Shown one piece after another: positions 1 to 9,782 of a stretch of DNA of 64,000 nt. The stretch's first letter is position 1; the number at the start of each line of letters is the position of its first letter. Origin of the DNA: Methanobrevibacter thaueri (GTDB taxonomy: Archaea > Methanobacteriota > Methanobacteria > Methanobacteriales > Methanobacteriaceae); assembly GCF_015062915.1 (NCBI RefSeq), contig NZ_SUTJ01000001.1:238011-302010 (forward strand), in the 5' to 3' direction. The notes beneath the pieces are model-generated. The model worked only from the letters and a program-made list of their open reading frames with translations, did no database searches and was not told the origin of the DNA. The translations under genes and the position numbers were made by a program.

Positions 1-19
1 ACCATATCAGAGATGACAC

Positions 20-1144
20 TTATATCACCTCATCAAAGCGTTTGATGGCTGTTTTTCCAGCCTCGTTTGTTATTGCCACCCTTTCTGCACATGCAACACA
101 AGGGTCACTTGTAGCATAAGTAGCAACAGCATCTGCAACTGTCGGCACATCACGAATCATGTATTTTGCACAGGCATCCATGTTCGCAATACTTGGGGTT
201 CTGATTGAAATGTTCTTAATCAGATGACCGTTGGTTTCAATCATATAGGTCACTTCACCACGAGGAGCCTCGTTTTGACGCATTGCATAACCAGATTTCA
301 AATCTACAGGAGTACGTACTTCACCTTTCGGTATGTTTTCGATTGCTTGTCTGATTATGCTTATTGATTCAGGTATTTCATCAAATCTTGTTAATGTTCT
401 TGCGTAATTGTCTCCTTCGGTTCTTCTGATGACCTTGAAGTCAAAGTAATCATCATAAGTGTAATGGCCGTTACGGAAATCTCTTTTAATTCCTGATGCT
501 CTTCCGATAGGTCCGACTGCTCTTCCTTTAATGGCCTCTTTTTTGGTCATTACGCCTATTCCTTTACATCTTAAGGCTAATGCTGGACCTTCTGCAAAGA
601 GCTGACGGGTTCTTTCAAAGCCCTCTTCAATTTTATCAAGGTTTTTAAGAATTTCATTGAAATGGCGCTCATCGGCATCCATCCGGACACCACCAACAAC
701 ATTCCAACCCATATTAACCCTGTTTCCAGTTAACAGTTCAATTGAATCCATTGCATATTCCCTTAACTCCAGAACATGCATGAACAGGGTCTCATGGTCC
801 ATTGACTTGAAGAACGTTGAGTTTCCAAGCAAGTGACTTTGAATCCTGTCCAATTCATTTGTAATTGTTCTTAAGAATTGGGCTCTAACAGGCACGTCAA
901 CATCAGAAATCTGTTCAATTGTCTCTGCAAAGGTTTGTGTGTGCTCATATGAACAGATTCCACATACCCTTTCAGACAGATAGATTCCTTTCTGCCAGGT
1001 TTTTCCTTCAATTATCTTTTCAATTCCCCTGTGAACATAACCATATTCAATTTCAGCTTTAACAACCCTTTCTCCTTCAGTTTGAAGTCTTAATCTGATA
1101 GGTTCCTTTAAAGCAGGGTGAATTGGACCAATAGGCACTATCAT
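20..1144 (-). CDS. ehaO: EhaO, large catalytic subunit of energy-converting [NiFe] hydrogenase A
   Basis: Catalytic large subunit of the membrane-bound Eha hydrogenase, which uses ion flow to drive reduction of ferredoxin by H2. The 374-residue protein has both nickel-binding cysteine pairs: C61/C64 in [11 protein letters not shown] and C349/C352 in DPCVACAER. The C-terminal motif has Arg where classical uptake hydrogenases have His, as in other Ech-type large subunits, and there is no long tail after it, so no maturation cleavage is expected. The ATG overlaps the ehaN stop codon (ATGA), indicating translational coupling. It is the last eha gene in the window; polyferredoxin genes that normally follow would lie beyond the left edge. 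Identification rests on the motifs plus gene order. Confidence 0.95.
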   Translation of the reverse strand: MIVPIGPIHPALKEPIRLRLQTEGERVVKAEIEYGYVHRGIEKIIEGKTWQKGIYLSERVCGICSYEHTQTFAETIEQISDVDVPVRAQFLRTITNELDRIQSHLLGNSTFFKSMDHETLFMHVLELREYAMDSIELLTGNRVNMGWNVVGGVRMDADERHFNEILKNLDKIEEGFERTRQLFAEGPALALRCKGIGVMTKKEAIKGRAVGPIGRASGIKRDFRNGHYTYDDYFDFKVIRRTEGDNYARTLTRFDEIPESISIIRQAIENIPKGEVRTPVDLKSGYAMRQNEAPRGEVTYMIETNGHLIKNISIRTPSIANMDACAKYMIRDVPTVADAVATYATSDPCVACAERVAITNEAGKTAIKRFDEVI

Positions 1145-1590
1145 TTTTGTTCCCTCCCACGATCAGCAATAGCTTGAGGACCCACTGCAAGGATAGCTTC
1201 CAATATTTCGCTAGGCCTTGGAGGGCATCCTGGAATTTCAGCCGCAACCGGAATGAAATTTGAAGCAGGGGCATTTACATGACCACCTTCCTGTGCAAAC
1301 ACATCCCCTGATATTGGGCAGTTTCCAACAGCTACAGCTATTTTTGGTTCAGGAGCTTTATCATAAATTCTCTTTAAGTTATCTTTCCATTGTTCGGTGA
1401 CAGCACCGGTTAACAATAGAACATCAGCTTCACGAGGATTATTGTGAACATAAATACCGAACTGCTCCAGGTCGTATCTTGGAGATAATAGGGCAACGCA
1501 TTCAACGTCACATCCATTACATCCGCCACAATTTACGATACAGACGTGAATAGAGCTTTTCCTCACAACATCCTTAATAGCATCTAACAT
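1141..1590 (-). CDS. ehaN: EhaN, small subunit of energy-converting [NiFe] hydrogenase A
   Basis: Electron-transfer small subunit (NuoB/EchC-like) that carries the [4Fe-4S] cluster proximal to the nickel site and partners EhaO. The 149-residue protein shows the family cysteines: a cluster [11 protein letters not shown] at residues 21-31, C91 in GNCPISGD and C122 in PGCPPRP. It has no signal peptide, as expected for a cytoplasm-facing subunit. A strong ribosome site (GAGGGAG) precedes the ATG. The stop overlaps the ehaO start. A 34-bp gap separates it from ehaM, the largest gap within this part of the operon. Confidence 0.95.
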   Translation of the reverse strand: MLDAIKDVVRKSSIHVCIVNCGGCNGCDVECVALLSPRYDLEQFGIYVHNNPREADVLLLTGAVTEQWKDNLKRIYDKAPEPKIAVAVGNCPISGDVFAQEGGHVNAPASNFIPVAAEIPGCPPRPSEILEAILAVGPQAIADRGREQK

Positions 1591-1624
1591 TGTACTCCCT
1601 CTTATTTCAATAAATTTATAAACG

Positions 1625-2017
1625 TTAATATTCTGATTTTTCCTTTAATATTTCAAATAATTCCAGTTGACCTTCCTTCAATACTTCATCATAATCCCTT
1701 CCGGACAGGACCTCGTCAACTAGTTTCTTTTTCAGTTTATCTCCTTCCTCATCACTCAAGACTTCCAAATAACCGATAAACCAGCATAATCTTAAATCCG
1801 CATGGAATTTCTTCTCAAGGCATAACCTGTTGGCAACATCGAATGTTCCATGGAATGCCTCTAAAGTGTCCATACCAAATAACTTGAAAAATACTTCCTT
1901 CAATTCTTCAGGTGTGCATTCAAAATCCTTTGAAAGTGGATTTATAATGTCTCTTTGCCATGCATAACTTCCAAGTATTCTTTCCTTCATCAATTTCATT
2001 TTAGATTCATCATCCAT
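1625..2017 (-). CDS. ehaM: EhaM, soluble accessory subunit of Eha hydrogenase
   Basis: A small soluble acidic protein at the EhaM position of the operon; its family has been called DUF1959. No cofactor motif or membrane segment is visible, and its role in the complex is not established. I place the start at the ATG at 2017 (130 residues, beginning [10 protein letters not shown]), because AGGTGAT lies just upstream of it; an in-frame GTG at 2026 directly follows the ehaL stop but would overlap that ribosome site. The assignment comes from size, charge and exact position between ehaL and ehaN. Confidence 0.85.
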   Translation of the reverse strand: MDDESKMKLMKERILGSYAWQRDIINPLSKDFECTPEELKEVFFKLFGMDTLEAFHGTFDVANRLCLEKKFHADLRLCWFIGYLEVLSDEEGDKLKKKLVDEVLSGRDYDEVLKEGQLELFEILKEKSEY

Positions 2018-2026
2018 GCAAATCAC

Positions 2027-2326
2027 CTAAATTATCGGCATTACCAAATACACAATCACGGATATTGCCAATCCGATTGCGGTTTCCTTTCTTCCATAAC
2101 CTGGTCTTTCTCCCATTACAAATCCTGCGAGGAGAAAACCGATAGCTGATAAAATAACGTTTCCTGCATTGAATGCCAAAAACCATCCGACAATTGCAAG
2201 AACCAATGCAACGGTGTTGATTTCAGTTACGGCAACATATGCTTCACCATGCTGCTTGTAGCTGTAAAGCAATCCTAGAATGGATCCCACAACAAATGCA
2301 AGTATGTAAATCATATAATCTAACAT
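2027..2326 (-). CDS. ehaL: EhaL, small membrane subunit of Eha hydrogenase
   Basis: A 99-residue integral membrane protein at the EhaL position. It has about four hydrophobic segments, including residues 3-20, 33-50, 52-70 and the C-terminal 82-99, separated by short charged loops. It has no redox motif, so a structural or ion-path role in the membrane arm is inferred. The ATG follows GGAGATTATT, a good ribosome site. It is packed directly between ehaK and ehaM. Confidence 0.85.
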   Translation of the reverse strand: MLDYMIYILAFVVGSILGLLYSYKQHGEAYVAVTEINTVALVLAIVGWFLAFNAGNVILSAIGFLLAGFVMGERPGYGRKETAIGLAISVIVYLVMPII

Positions 2327-2335
2327 AATAATCTC

Positions 2336-2590
2336 CTACATAGGTTTATAAAGTAATATAAATGAGCAAATAATTGCTATGAATGTAATTACAAAACATA
2401 ATTTCTCGATACTTTCAATCTTGTGTGAAAAATTGCCTCTTGAAAGAAGCGCGAAAGCTGCAAGGACAATTCCGATTACAACTATCGGTGCAAGTGTTGT
2501 TGAGTGCAGGAATGTTGCAAGCAGTCCCACAATTATCACGCCAATTGCAACCAATGCTGTGAAATAAACGATTACATCTTCACTGTTCAT
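2336..2590 (-). CDS. ehaK: EhaK, small membrane subunit of Eha hydrogenase
   Basis: A small integral membrane protein with about three hydrophobic helices. The longest open frame starts at 2635 inside ehaJ, but the ATG at 2590 is preceded by GGAGTGGTAGC and forms an ATGA overlap with the ehaJ stop, so I prefer the shorter 84-residue product beginning [10 protein letters not shown]. It lacks cysteine clusters and is presumably part of the membrane arm. The name follows its position after the NuoH-like ehaJ. Confidence 0.85.
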   Translation of the reverse strand: MNSEDVIVYFTALVAIGVIIVGLLATFLHSTTLAPIVVIGIVLAAFALLSRGNFSHKIESIEKLCFVITFIAIICSFILLYKPM

Positions 2591-3459
2591 GCTACCACTC
2601 CTGAAAATATCATTATCACTGTTCCAAAGAAGCATATAGCTCCGATTGTAATCTGGGTCATCACTGAATGGTTCGGACTGAGTAACGGTGTTGCAGCGTT
2701 AATGAAACCTGTGATGAATGTTATTACAATCATTCCGATAAGATATCCAACGGCATTCAACGGACCGAAGAATATTGTCAGGAACACCCAAAGCATCACA
2801 TACCATGCAATTGATTCTGAAAAGTGCATGAATCCTCTTAACAATCCGTAATGCTCGGTTTCAAAACCTGAAATCAAAGCCTTGTCCTTTGTGATTGCAA
2901 ACGGAGAGTAAGGGGATTTTGTAATGATGAGCATGAAGAACATCAGTGCCGCAAGCGGAATTGTGTATATCAACGGGCCATGAACTGACTGGTATGTTAT
3001 GATTTCTCCAATGTTCATGGTGCCGGTCACCAGATAGACGAATATTATTGCCGCAAACAATGGCAATTCGGTGGCCGCAGACAATACTGCCCTTACGCAG
3101 CTCAGCTTACCGTAAGGTGAACCTGAGCTTGATCCAGAGTTGTGCTCAACAATCTTGTAGACAGCATAAACACCGAACAATATCAGTAGGGAATCATGAG
3201 CCACAGGACCTGCAATTACCCCCACAATCCAAATCAATGCCAATATGAATGTGATTCCAATATAAAACGGTTTGGATACAGTTTTTGGAAATCCTGTTTC
3301 CTTAAAGAAGAATTTCAATGAATGCAACAGATGCTGAATGATAGGTGGTCCAGGACGTCTCTGTACACGGGCCATGACCTTCCTGTGCAAACCTAAAAGA
3401 AGGCTTCCTGCCAAAAATGCTATAACAACTTGAATTAAAATTTCTGCCATTAAATTCAT
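2587..3459 (-). CDS. ehaJ: EhaJ, NuoH/EchB-like membrane subunit of Eha hydrogenase
   Basis: The NuoH-like (EchB-like) subunit that couples the hydrogenase module to the membrane ion path. The 290-residue protein has about eight hydrophobic segments. The first loop, [13 protein letters not shown] at about residues 28-40, is the conserved NuoH-type loop after helix 1. A further conserved-looking loop with acidic residues (GFETEHYG) lies near residues 198-205, similar to the loop facing the quinone cavity in complex I; Eha itself uses no quinone. The ATG has GGGTGGT just upstream. Its position fixes the lettering of the whole operon as Eha rather than Ehb. Confidence 0.92.
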   Translation of the reverse strand: MNLMAEILIQVVIAFLAGSLLLGLHRKVMARVQRRPGPPIIQHLLHSLKFFFKETGFPKTVSKPFYIGITFILALIWIVGVIAGPVAHDSLLILFGVYAVYKIVEHNSGSSSGSPYGKLSCVRAVLSAATELPLFAAIIFVYLVTGTMNIGEIITYQSVHGPLIYTIPLAALMFFMLIITKSPYSPFAITKDKALISGFETEHYGLLRGFMHFSESIAWYVMLWVFLTIFFGPLNAVGYLIGMIVITFITGFINAATPLLSPNHSVMTQITIGAICFFGTVIMIFSGVVA

Positions 3460-3468
3460 AATACCACC

Positions 3469-3684
3469 CTAATATCCAGTAAATGGCTCCTTTAACCTTC
3501 CTTCTTCGTCTTCAGGTTTCGGTTTGGCCATAGTCAATAAACCTAAAGATAAAACCCATGCCGGAATTGCGAACATTGCAACTGTGTAGACAATCCATGC
3601 ATCGAAGTTTATTACCAAACATGCTAAAATGGCTATTGTTGATAAAACCAATACTATAATACTTATAATCTTTTGACTAACCAT
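3469..3684 (-). CDS. ehaI: EhaI, small membrane subunit of Eha hydrogenase
   Basis: A roughly 71-residue protein with two hydrophobic helices and a polar C-terminal tail rich in Pro, Lys and Glu (PKPEDEEGRLKEPF). The frame could begin with GTG at 3693, three codons upstream, but the ATG at 3684 has the better-spaced AGTGG ribosome site. No catalytic motif is seen. The assignment is by position between ehaH and ehaJ, and its role in the membrane arm is inferred. Confidence 0.8.
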   Translation of the reverse strand: MVSQKIISIIVLVLSTIAILACLVINFDAWIVYTVAMFAIPAWVLSLGLLTMAKPKPEDEEGRLKEPFTGY

Positions 3685-3693
3685 ACAAACCAC

Positions 3694-4368
3694 TTACCAC
3701 AGTACCAATAATAAAATTTCAACAGCTCTTACAATAATAAACAGTGAGCTTAAGTGAATAATGACGATGAATGGAGAACCAGGGGTTCTGAACATTTCCG
3801 CCTTGCTTGCAAAGAACGGTGCCACTCCACTTTCACCCAATATACCGATAAGCATCAATATTGCACCGAACACTACCATCGGACTTGCAGGCATTTGGGA
3901 CAATACCGCAAGGGACAGTGTACCGGTTGCCGCAAGGATGATTGCAGCTCCACCAAACAACGGAAGACTGCACATCATGGCGATAAGACCATAATTGAAC
4001 GCTGAGTTTAAAACGCTAGTCTGTTTAACGGCAGATACAATACCAATATTTAATATTCCCACCAAAGCCATGAACAATGTGAAATTGAATAAATCTCCAG
4101 TAATCATTGCTCCAGCGGAAGCTATTCCACAGATTACAGATAAAAATCTTCTCTGTTTAAATTCTTTTTCATCAACTTTAACTTCGGCAACACCTAATGT
4201 ATTGAATTTTGATGCTTCAACTTGAGTTTCAGGTTTACTGATAGCAATCAACGCTGTGAAACCTAATAAAACTGCAAAAAGGAACAGGTTGAACGGAGTT
4301 AAGTATAATACGATGTCTCCAAGCGGAATTGTTCCAAGTAAATTTCCTCCAAGTGTAACGAAATCCAT
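3694..4368 (-). CDS. ehaH: EhaH, antiporter-like membrane subunit of Eha hydrogenase
   Basis: A 224-residue membrane protein with about six hydrophobic segments. It sits at the EhaH position, which is described for this complex as related to part of the NuoL/NuoN antiporter-like subunits; I did not verify the similarity by alignment. A Lys-rich cytoplasmic loop (residues about 60-75) and a helix containing [10 protein letters not shown] (about 91-100) are notable, the latter resembling the GDL motif of antiporter-type subunits. GGAG precedes the ATG. It is likely involved in ion translocation. Confidence 0.85.
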   Translation of the reverse strand: MDFVTLGGNLLGTIPLGDIVLYLTPFNLFLFAVLLGFTALIAISKPETQVEASKFNTLGVAEVKVDEKEFKQRRFLSVICGIASAGAMITGDLFNFTLFMALVGILNIGIVSAVKQTSVLNSAFNYGLIAMMCSLPLFGGAAIILAATGTLSLAVLSQMPASPMVVFGAILMLIGILGESGVAPFFASKAEMFRTPGSPFIVIIHLSSLFIIVRAVEILLLVLW

Positions 4369-4373
4369 ATTAT

Positions 4374-5057
4374 CTACTCCTTATCAATGTCCTCTCTCAT
4401 AAGCAGGCCGATAAGACCTACTTTGGAAGCTACTTTTAGTAATAATCCACATGCTGCCAAGAATAAACTTAATAACCAGTATTGAGGTGCCACAAAGAAT
4501 AATAGGAAACCGATTATCCATATGCACCATGCAATTCCGGAAACTCCTGCAATGCCGTCAAGCATCAATACAGGTAGTCCTCTTGCCTTTTTAGAAATTG
4601 CATACAAAACGATTCCTCCACCAGCTACTGCTCCTCCAGTAAAACCAGTGAGGAATATACCGTAAGCTATCAATACCAATGCTATGAAATTAGGTGCGGT
4701 AGTCATTATCTCCATGTCAAGTGAGAATGCCTGAGGGAACATTGAGCTTGATTTGGTTAAGTTAGCTCTTGGATCCTGTTCAATCTTGCGCATTTCACGA
4801 GTAATCAGTATTTCTGAAATGGCCAAGGTTTCGGCCAGCTCGACTACCAGACCTGGTAAGATTAACGCTTCTGCAAGGTCTGTACCAACTGCAGAAACGA
4901 CGAATATCATTGCAAGACCAACAATGTCAGTCAATATGAGGATATGTATCTCTTCCCTTTTCATTGCAATTGCCATGGTTCCAATGAAACCGATAATCAA
5001 TCCCGCATAGATTGCAGGAAGATACATGCTGATGAACTCTTGAGGAACGTAAAGCAT
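4374..5057 (-). CDS. ehaG: EhaG, membrane subunit of Eha hydrogenase
   Basis: A 227-residue integral membrane protein with about six to seven hydrophobic helices and a charged loop in the middle (residues about 87-105, [13 protein letters not shown]). It has no cofactor motif. The start ATG shares one base with the ehaF stop codon (TGATG), so translation is likely coupled. Identified by position; a role in the ion-conducting arm is inferred. Confidence 0.83.
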   Translation of the reverse strand: MLYVPQEFISMYLPAIYAGLIIGFIGTMAIAMKREEIHILILTDIVGLAMIFVVSAVGTDLAEALILPGLVVELAETLAISEILITREMRKIEQDPRANLTKSSSMFPQAFSLDMEIMTTAPNFIALVLIAYGIFLTGFTGGAVAGGGIVLYAISKKARGLPVLMLDGIAGVSGIAWCIWIIGFLLFFVAPQYWLLSLFLAACGLLLKVASKVGLIGLLMREDIDKE

Positions 5058-5650
5058 CAGTTATCCCTCCTCAATTGTTTTGATCTTGCCTTTGCGTCAT
5101 TTGCCTTGACTTCATTAGCCACATGAGTTGAATCTGTTATGGCTTTTTTGAAGTCCTTTTTAATTTCTTCCTCATCATTTTTTCTATTCATTGTATAATT
5201 AATGGATAACCATGATGCGATGATGAATGACATCATCAGAATGCTAGATTCAAGTATTGTATCGAATCCTCTTGTATAATAGAGTATCTCATCAATCAAA
5301 CCACCAGGGGATGAGTAGATTGATGTACCGAAGTACGGTGATATTGATGATATCCATTGGGCCAGAGGTGACATATAACCTGTAATCATTCCTAGGCTTG
5401 CCGCATTATCAGGGTATTGCGGGTCAATCTCACCAGGTGAAACCAGAACCTCACCGCCCCTGTCGTAAGGTGCGATTGCAAGTCCCTCATCGATTTGCTC
5501 CTGTGGAGCAGGTCTAGGATACAATTGGTCAGGATTCAATGCCATCGGCACAATCAAACCAACAATCAATATGATTCCAAGGCTGAATGCGAACAGGCGT
5601 GGAATGTTTTTAGGGTCAGCCAGTTTGTTCCATAAAACTCCAATCCTCAT
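5057..5650 (-). CDS. ehaF: EhaF, membrane subunit of Eha hydrogenase
   Basis: A 197-residue protein with an N-terminal hydrophobic helix at about residues 19-37, a long polar extracytoplasmic-type stretch (about 45-110), a second helix around 133-152, and a highly charged C-terminal tail of about 40 residues rich in Lys, Glu and Asp. That tail could contact the soluble hydrogenase module, though this is speculative. The ATG overlaps the ehaE stop (ATGA). Identified by operon position. Confidence 0.83.
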   Translation of the reverse strand: MRIGVLWNKLADPKNIPRLFAFSLGIILIVGLIVPMALNPDQLYPRPAPQEQIDEGLAIAPYDRGGEVLVSPGEIDPQYPDNAASLGMITGYMSPLAQWISSISPYFGTSIYSSPGGLIDEILYYTRGFDTILESSILMMSFIIASWLSINYTMNRKNDEEEIKKDFKKAITDSTHVANEVKANDAKARSKQLRRDN

Positions 5651-5907
5651 ACGTCAGCCCCCATTTCTTCTAAACGAATAATAGCTCTAAATAAGATTAA
5701 ACTGATAATAACGGTTGTTGCAAGCAAAGTCAACAATGCTAAAACATGATTGTAGCATAACAATACCAGACAAACACCGATTGATGCAACTTCCGTATTG
5801 AAGGTCCTTACGATTGGGTCATTGACTCCAGGACCCCAAGCTGTAGCGATGCTTCCGACAATCGCCAGGATAATACCGAAATAGAAAAACAATGTAACGT
5901 CGATCAT
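5647..5907 (-). CDS. ehaE: EhaE, small membrane subunit of Eha hydrogenase
   Basis: An 86-residue hydrophobic protein with about three membrane helices and a short acidic end (RLEEMGADV). Both its ends overlap neighbouring genes by ATGA, the tightest form of translational coupling. It carries no metal or nucleotide motif. Assigned as EhaE by position. Confidence 0.82.
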   Translation of the reverse strand: MIDVTLFFYFGIILAIVGSIATAWGPGVNDPIVRTFNTEVASIGVCLVLLCYNHVLALLTLLATTVIISLILFRAIIRLEEMGADV

Positions 5908-6170
5908 TCCACATCACCACTTGCGATTTTCCTTGTTCTGATTTCCTTAATCTTAACAATGGATAAAATAAATACTAATGTTGATAATGGGCCGGCTAGA
6001 GCTGCAAACAGTGCAACATCCAAATATTTAAATAATACAACAGTTAAAACAAATCCTGCATCAAGTATGGAAAACATTATGACCTTATCCAACGGCCTTT
6101 TTAAAAATATTATACCGAATGCACCGATAACCATCAATGCTATTGCAATAATTGATACGAAAAACTCCAT
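5904..6170 (-). CDS. ehaD: EhaD, small membrane subunit of Eha hydrogenase
   Basis: An 88-residue membrane protein with three hydrophobic segments and a basic C-terminus ([11 protein letters not shown]). The ribosome site GGAGTGAT overlaps the ehaC stop codon and sits well for the ATG at 6170. Its size and three-helix pattern resemble the small NuoK/MrpC-like subunits of such complexes, but no diagnostic motif was identified. Assigned by position. Confidence 0.82.
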   Translation of the reverse strand: MEFFVSIIAIALMVIGAFGIIFLKRPLDKVIMFSILDAGFVLTVVLFKYLDVALFAALAGPLSTLVFILSIVKIKEIRTRKIASGDVE

Positions 6171-6175
6171 TCAAA

Positions 6176-6424
6176 TCACTCCAGCAGTATTTCCTCATCA
6201 AGTCTTTTCAATGTATAGGCAATAGCGTTTGCACTTATTGTTGAGCAAATGAAGAATGCTGCTGCAACTATAAGAGCAAATGGAGTATTGATTACCAATG
6301 CAATGATTGCAGAAACTCCAAACCCAATAACATTCAAATATAATAATTTTTCAGCTCTATTTTGAGTTATCAAAGCTCTTAATGCTACGAATATGACTAT
6401 AACTCCAATAATTTCAACATACAT
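6176..6424 (-). CDS. ehaC: EhaC, small membrane subunit of Eha hydrogenase
   Basis: A small membrane protein with about three hydrophobic helices and a short charged C-terminus (RLDEEILLE). The longest frame opens at 6463 inside ehaB, but the ATG at 6424 follows GAGAGTGATTAT, a fitting ribosome site just after the ehaB stop, giving an 82-residue product beginning MYVEIIGVIV. Assigned as EhaC by position. Confidence 0.82.
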   Translation of the reverse strand: MYVEIIGVIVIFVALRALITQNRAEKLLYLNVIGFGVSAIIALVINTPFALIVAAAFFICSTISANAIAYTLKRLDEEILLE

Positions 6425-6428
6425 ATAA

Positions 6429-6926
6429 TCACTCTCTAGCATGCCTATTGAACTTTTCGGCAATTTTACCTAAAACTATTGAAGCTTTGGTCTGGTCAAT
6501 GCCCATAATGGTCAATATAGCTATAACCATACCCACAATGAACATTTCCGGTGTCAAACCGATGAATGATGCTATGAATATGATTGCTGTTGCAGTCAAA
6601 CTTCCAACAGTTCCGGCATACCCAGGATCAGCGCATAACCTGTTTCCTATAAATACAAGGAATGCTGCGATGATTCCACCTGGAATTCCTAAAAGCAAGT
6701 ATCCAATAGAAGCTAATAAAGTACCAGCAGATGCGTCAGGAGAACATAAGACGTTTCCCTGGAAGTATCCACCAGCAATATCTCCCCCTCTTTTCTCAAT
6801 ATCTTTACCAATAATGCTGGCTCCTCTTACGCCAGGCTGCTCGGGAAGTCCGAAATATGTATCCACAATTACAAAATTCAACCAACAAAGAATTGCGGCA
6901 ATTATTATTCCAATTACCTCATTCAT
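6429..6926 (-). CDS. ehaB: EhaB, membrane subunit of Eha hydrogenase
   Basis: A membrane protein of about 165 residues. The frame is open from 6950, but the ATG at 6926 is preceded by GAGAGGATATTG and overlaps the ehaA stop, so I take MNEVIGIII as the start. It has four hydrophobic segments, an extramembrane loop with [14 protein letters not shown] near residues 45-60 and a single Cys-Ser-Pro-Asp motif after it. The end is basic ([12 protein letters not shown]) and probably cytoplasmic. Assigned by position. Confidence 0.82.
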   Translation of the reverse strand: MNEVIGIIIAAILCWLNFVIVDTYFGLPEQPGVRGASIIGKDIEKRGGDIAGGYFQGNVLCSPDASAGTLLASIGYLLLGIPGGIIAAFLVFIGNRLCADPGYAGTVGSLTATAIIFIASFIGLTPEMFIVGMVIAILTIMGIDQTKASIVLGKIAEKFNRHARE

Positions 6927-7308
6927 CAATATCCTCTCCCGCAGTTTCATCCAGAGGCTTTGGAAATACGAAATCGAACAGGTATTTCACAAACAATGCA
7001 GATAAAACACCAATGACAATAGCTAAAACCAAACCGTTATACATGAAAGTATAATTTAAAACAAAAAATAATGATAAAACACCAATAGCTATTATTGGAG
7101 TCGGATATAGTGCACTAACATCAAAAGAATACCTATATGGTTTGCTTGGTAATAATGGGATTCTTAAAACTAATGCAACTGCTATTGCGCAGATGATAGT
7201 TACAATATAAGCTAATACCAGGTCAAATGAACTGATTGTTATATTGCTAAGCCCTAGAAAATTACCATAGGAAGCAAAGAATATGGTACTATCCATCAAA
7301 TCAAACAT
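6919..7308 (-). CDS. ehaA: EhaA, first membrane subunit of Eha hydrogenase operon
   Basis: The first gene of the eha operon: 129 residues with three hydrophobic helices (about 27-48, 68-90 and 92-112) and an acidic C-terminal tail ([10 protein letters not shown]). A ribosome site GAGGAG lies nine bases before the ATG; a second in-frame ATG four codons on is possible. The upstream spacer contains TATA-like sequence on this strand (TTTATATA near 7340-7360), so the whole operon is probably read from here. Function of the individual subunit is unknown. Confidence 0.82.
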   Translation of the reverse strand: MFDLMDSTIFFASYGNFLGLSNITISSFDLVLAYIVTIICAIAVALVLRIPLLPSKPYRYSFDVSALYPTPIIAIGVLSLFFVLNYTFMYNGLVLAIVIGVLSALFVKYLFDFVFPKPLDETAGEDIDE

Positions 7309-7422
7309 ATTATTAGACTCCTCTTAATAATATAATTATTTATATAAAAATATATAAATATTGTTACTTAAAAATAATATATAATTGTTCAATAATAACT
7401 TAACATTGACATAAGTGGTTTA
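7309..7422. promoter_or_regulatory. Divergent promoter region between eha operon and epimerase gene
   Basis: A 114-bp, extremely AT-rich spacer between two divergent genes. Leftward, TTTATATA-type boxes lie about 30-50 bp before ehaA. Rightward, TAATATATAA at about 7376-7385 lies about 40 bp before the epimerase ATG. No clear palindromic operator was seen. Confidence 0.55.
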
Positions 7423-8355
7423 ATGAAAAATAAAAAGATTTTAATAACTGGAGGACTTGGTTTTATCGGATCTCACATCGTTAATGAGTTAATTAACGAT
7501 AATAAGATTATTATTGTTGATAATTTGTCCACTGGAAATATTAAAAATTTAAATGATTCTACTCACCCAAATTTAAAAATAGTGATAGAAGACATTTGCA
7601 AAGTTAATTTTGACAAGTTAACCGTGGATATTGATTATATTTTCCACCTTGCAGCCATGGCAAATGTTCCGTTAAGTATTGGAAACCCTGTCAGATGCAA
7701 TGAGGTGAACCTTGATGCGACTGTAAGGCTTCTCAGCTCAGCGGTGAAAAACAATGTTAAGAAGGTAATTTTCTCATCATCATGCTCAGTTTACGGAAAC
7801 AATGAAAACATTCCATTGAAGGAAACAGAAGCACTGATGCCTGCTTCCCCGTATGCAGCATCCAAGGCAGGATGTGAACAATACTTAGATGCATTTCATG
7901 AAGATTATGGGTTAAGCTATGTAGCATTGAGATATTTCAATGTGTTTGGAATCAAACAGGACAAGAACTCCGAGTATGGTGCGGTGATTCCCAATTTCAT
8001 CTCAGCAATTCTTGATGGTGAAAAGCCAATAATTTACGGTGACGGTGAACAGACAAGGGACTTTGTTTATGTTGATGACGTTGTTCGTGCAAACATTGCC
8101 GCATGCAAATCCGATTACAATGGCCCGTTAAATGTTGCCTCCGGCAAGAAATTGACAATCAACCAGCTATATGAAATCATCAAAACCACACTTGGAAGTG
8201 ACATGGAACCTGATTATCAGCCGGAACGTCCGGGAGACATAAAACACTCACAGGCAGACATCAGCAATCTTGAAAAGATTAATTTAAAAATCAATTCAGA
8301 TGACTTTGAAAAACAGATAATTGAAACTGTTGAATGGTTCAGGATAATACTTTAG
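7423..8355 (+). CDS. NAD-dependent sugar-nucleotide epimerase (UDP-glucose 4-epimerase family)
   Basis: An extended short-chain dehydrogenase/reductase of the GalE type, 310 residues, the usual family length. It shows the NAD-binding GGLGFIGSHI motif at residues 8-17, Asp at the end of the second strand (IIVDNLSTGN), the SSSCSVYG strand with its catalytic Ser, and YAASKAG with the Tyr-Lys catalytic pair near 145-149. It probably makes a sugar precursor for cell-surface glycans or pseudomurein. The exact substrate (UDP-Glc, UDP-GlcNAc or another) cannot be decided from these motifs. It is followed at once by the CPBP protease gene, likely co-transcribed. Confidence 0.9.
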   Translation: MKNKKILITGGLGFIGSHIVNELINDNKIIIVDNLSTGNIKNLNDSTHPNLKIVIEDICKVNFDKLTVDIDYIFHLAAMANVPLSIGNPVRCNEVNLDATVRLLSSAVKNNVKKVIFSSSCSVYGNNENIPLKETEALMPASPYAASKAGCEQYLDAFHEDYGLSYVALRYFNVFGIKQDKNSEYGAVIPNFISAILDGEKPIIYGDGEQTRDFVYVDDVVRANIAACKSDYNGPLNVASGKKLTINQLYEIIKTTLGSDMEPDYQPERPGDIKHSQADISNLEKINLKINSDDFEKQIIETVEWFRIIL

Positions 8356-8363
8356 GTGATAAT

Positions 8364-9170
8364 ATGGATAAGAGCGTTACTGATTTCAATGTTCGCTTAA
8401 GGACAATAAGAATCAGGGATTTAATCATTGGAGTCATAATCTCCATCATACTAACCGGCGTTTTGATAATTCCATTCCCATTTTTAGATGAAGATGACAT
8501 GTTCATGATTCTATTTTTATTAATTGCAGTTCTGCTTTACGCATGGGCATTGAGAGGCACAAAAGGACTTGGAAGCAATTTTGAAGGATTATTTAAAGAT
8601 GACGTTAAAAAGGAGATACTTTATATATTCATAATCAATTTCCTGTTTGCATGCCTTTTTATGTTTCTGATTTCCGCGCTGGATATCATCATAGGATTTG
8701 GAGATCCCAACTGGATTTCAATGTGGGACATCGATACAGTGGACATTGATTCAGGGGCACTAATCCTTGACTCAGTTGCAGCAATAATCTTCGCACCTAT
8801 TGTTGAGGAATTGACATTCAGAGGCGTGTTGTTCAACAGGCTTAAAATAAGAACCGGAATCGTGCCTGCAATGATTATATCATCATTCCTGTTTGCAATC
8901 GGACATGATTTCGGAGGCATCACAAGCGCGTTTCTTTTCGGAATCTGCATGTGTATCCTATACCTGAAAACAGATAATATCCTGATTCCAATGGCAGTTC
9001 ATTTCCTAAACAATGTCTTTGCAACAGTCGTTGAGACAAGTGGAATAGACATTGCAATGGCACAACTTCCTTGGATTGTCCCTTCATTAGTCATTACACT
9101 AATCGGAACATACCTGTTGGCAAAATATATTATCAAGGAAACAGGAAATCTTAAAAAGCAGTATAGTTAA
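8364..9170 (+). CDS. CPBP-family intramembrane metalloprotease
   Basis: A polytopic membrane protein of the CPBP (CAAX protease and bacteriocin-processing, Abi) family. It has about eight hydrophobic helices and the signature EELTFRGVLFNRL (EExxxR), followed by AIGHDF (FxxxH-type) and HFLNNVF (HxxxN-type), which form the proposed metal-binding catalytic site. The frame is open from 8334, but the ATG at 8364 has GGTGAT at the right distance and lies just after the upstream stop, so the first ten codons are probably not translated. The substrate is unknown; family members process prenylated proteins or peptides, or act in immunity. Confidence 0.88.
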   Translation: MDKSVTDFNVRLRTIRIRDLIIGVIISIILTGVLIIPFPFLDEDDMFMILFLLIAVLLYAWALRGTKGLGSNFEGLFKDDVKKEILYIFIINFLFACLFMFLISALDIIIGFGDPNWISMWDIDTVDIDSGALILDSVAAIIFAPIVEELTFRGVLFNRLKIRTGIVPAMIISSFLFAIGHDFGGITSAFLFGICMCILYLKTDNILIPMAVHFLNNVFATVVETSGIDIAMAQLPWIVPSLVITLIGTYLLAKYIIKETGNLKKQYS

Positions 9171-9184
9171 AAAAAAGTTAAAAG

Positions 9185-9556
9185 TTAGTGGAATCCGCAT
9201 CCACTACAAGTTTCACATTTCTCTTCTTCTAAAGGATCATATTGTTTATCTTCCTGCAAAGTGGCTGAGATAAAGTATTGGTCAAATTCATCCTTATTTT
9301 TAAGTATCGGTGAAATGCCTTTGAAATCACATTTGATATCTCCAGTACCGCCAATATCCACAAGGATCGGTTCACCTAATTTGAATCTTTTAAAGTAAGC
9401 TTCAATTTCATTGATTAACGCTCCAGGCACTCTGAAATTGAAAGATAAAATGTTATTTTCCTTCATTTTTAAACCAACGTATTTTTGGTCTATTTCATAG
9501 TTAAGGCCTAATTGTTTTTTGAAAATTACATTAGTACCGATATCATTAGATGACAT
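9185..9556 (-). CDS. Conserved-looking hypothetical protein with C-terminal CxxCxxC
   Basis: A 123-residue soluble protein I do not recognise. The body is a mixed alpha/beta sequence with a hydrophobic core (PILVDIGGTGDIKCDF near residues 77-92). The last residues are CETCSGCGFH, a CxxCxxC plus His that could bind metal or a cluster, or be redox-active. It has its own upstream region, divergent from the HTH-cupin gene. No signal peptide or membrane segment. Confidence 0.65.
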   Translation of the reverse strand: MSSNDIGTNVIFKKQLGLNYEIDQKYVGLKMKENNILSFNFRVPGALINEIEAYFKRFKLGEPILVDIGGTGDIKCDFKGISPILKNKDEFDQYFISATLQEDKQYDPLEEEKCETCSGCGFH

Positions 9557-9782
9557 TTTATAATCTCCTTAATATTATTAAATTAGAATTATTGTTTGAA
9601 CTATATAAAACTTTCCAAAAATGTCACAAATTTATGCAATTAAAAAAAGTTTTGTTCAATGATTTTAGGCGGAATTTTAATGATTTTTACTAAGATTTAA
9701 ATATTTACAAAATCAAAAGTTACTATATGTTATAATATTTATTATAATATAAAAAATCAATTAGAAAAATAGGTGTATATAA

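Noticed and set aside
20..7308. Assignment of the hydrogenase operon as Ehb instead of Eha
   Set aside because: The NuoH-like subunit is the tenth gene and the small and large subunits are the fourteenth and fifteenth, which fits EhaJ, EhaN and EhaO. Between them lie three small genes, including an EhaM-type soluble protein, and no ferredoxin genes.
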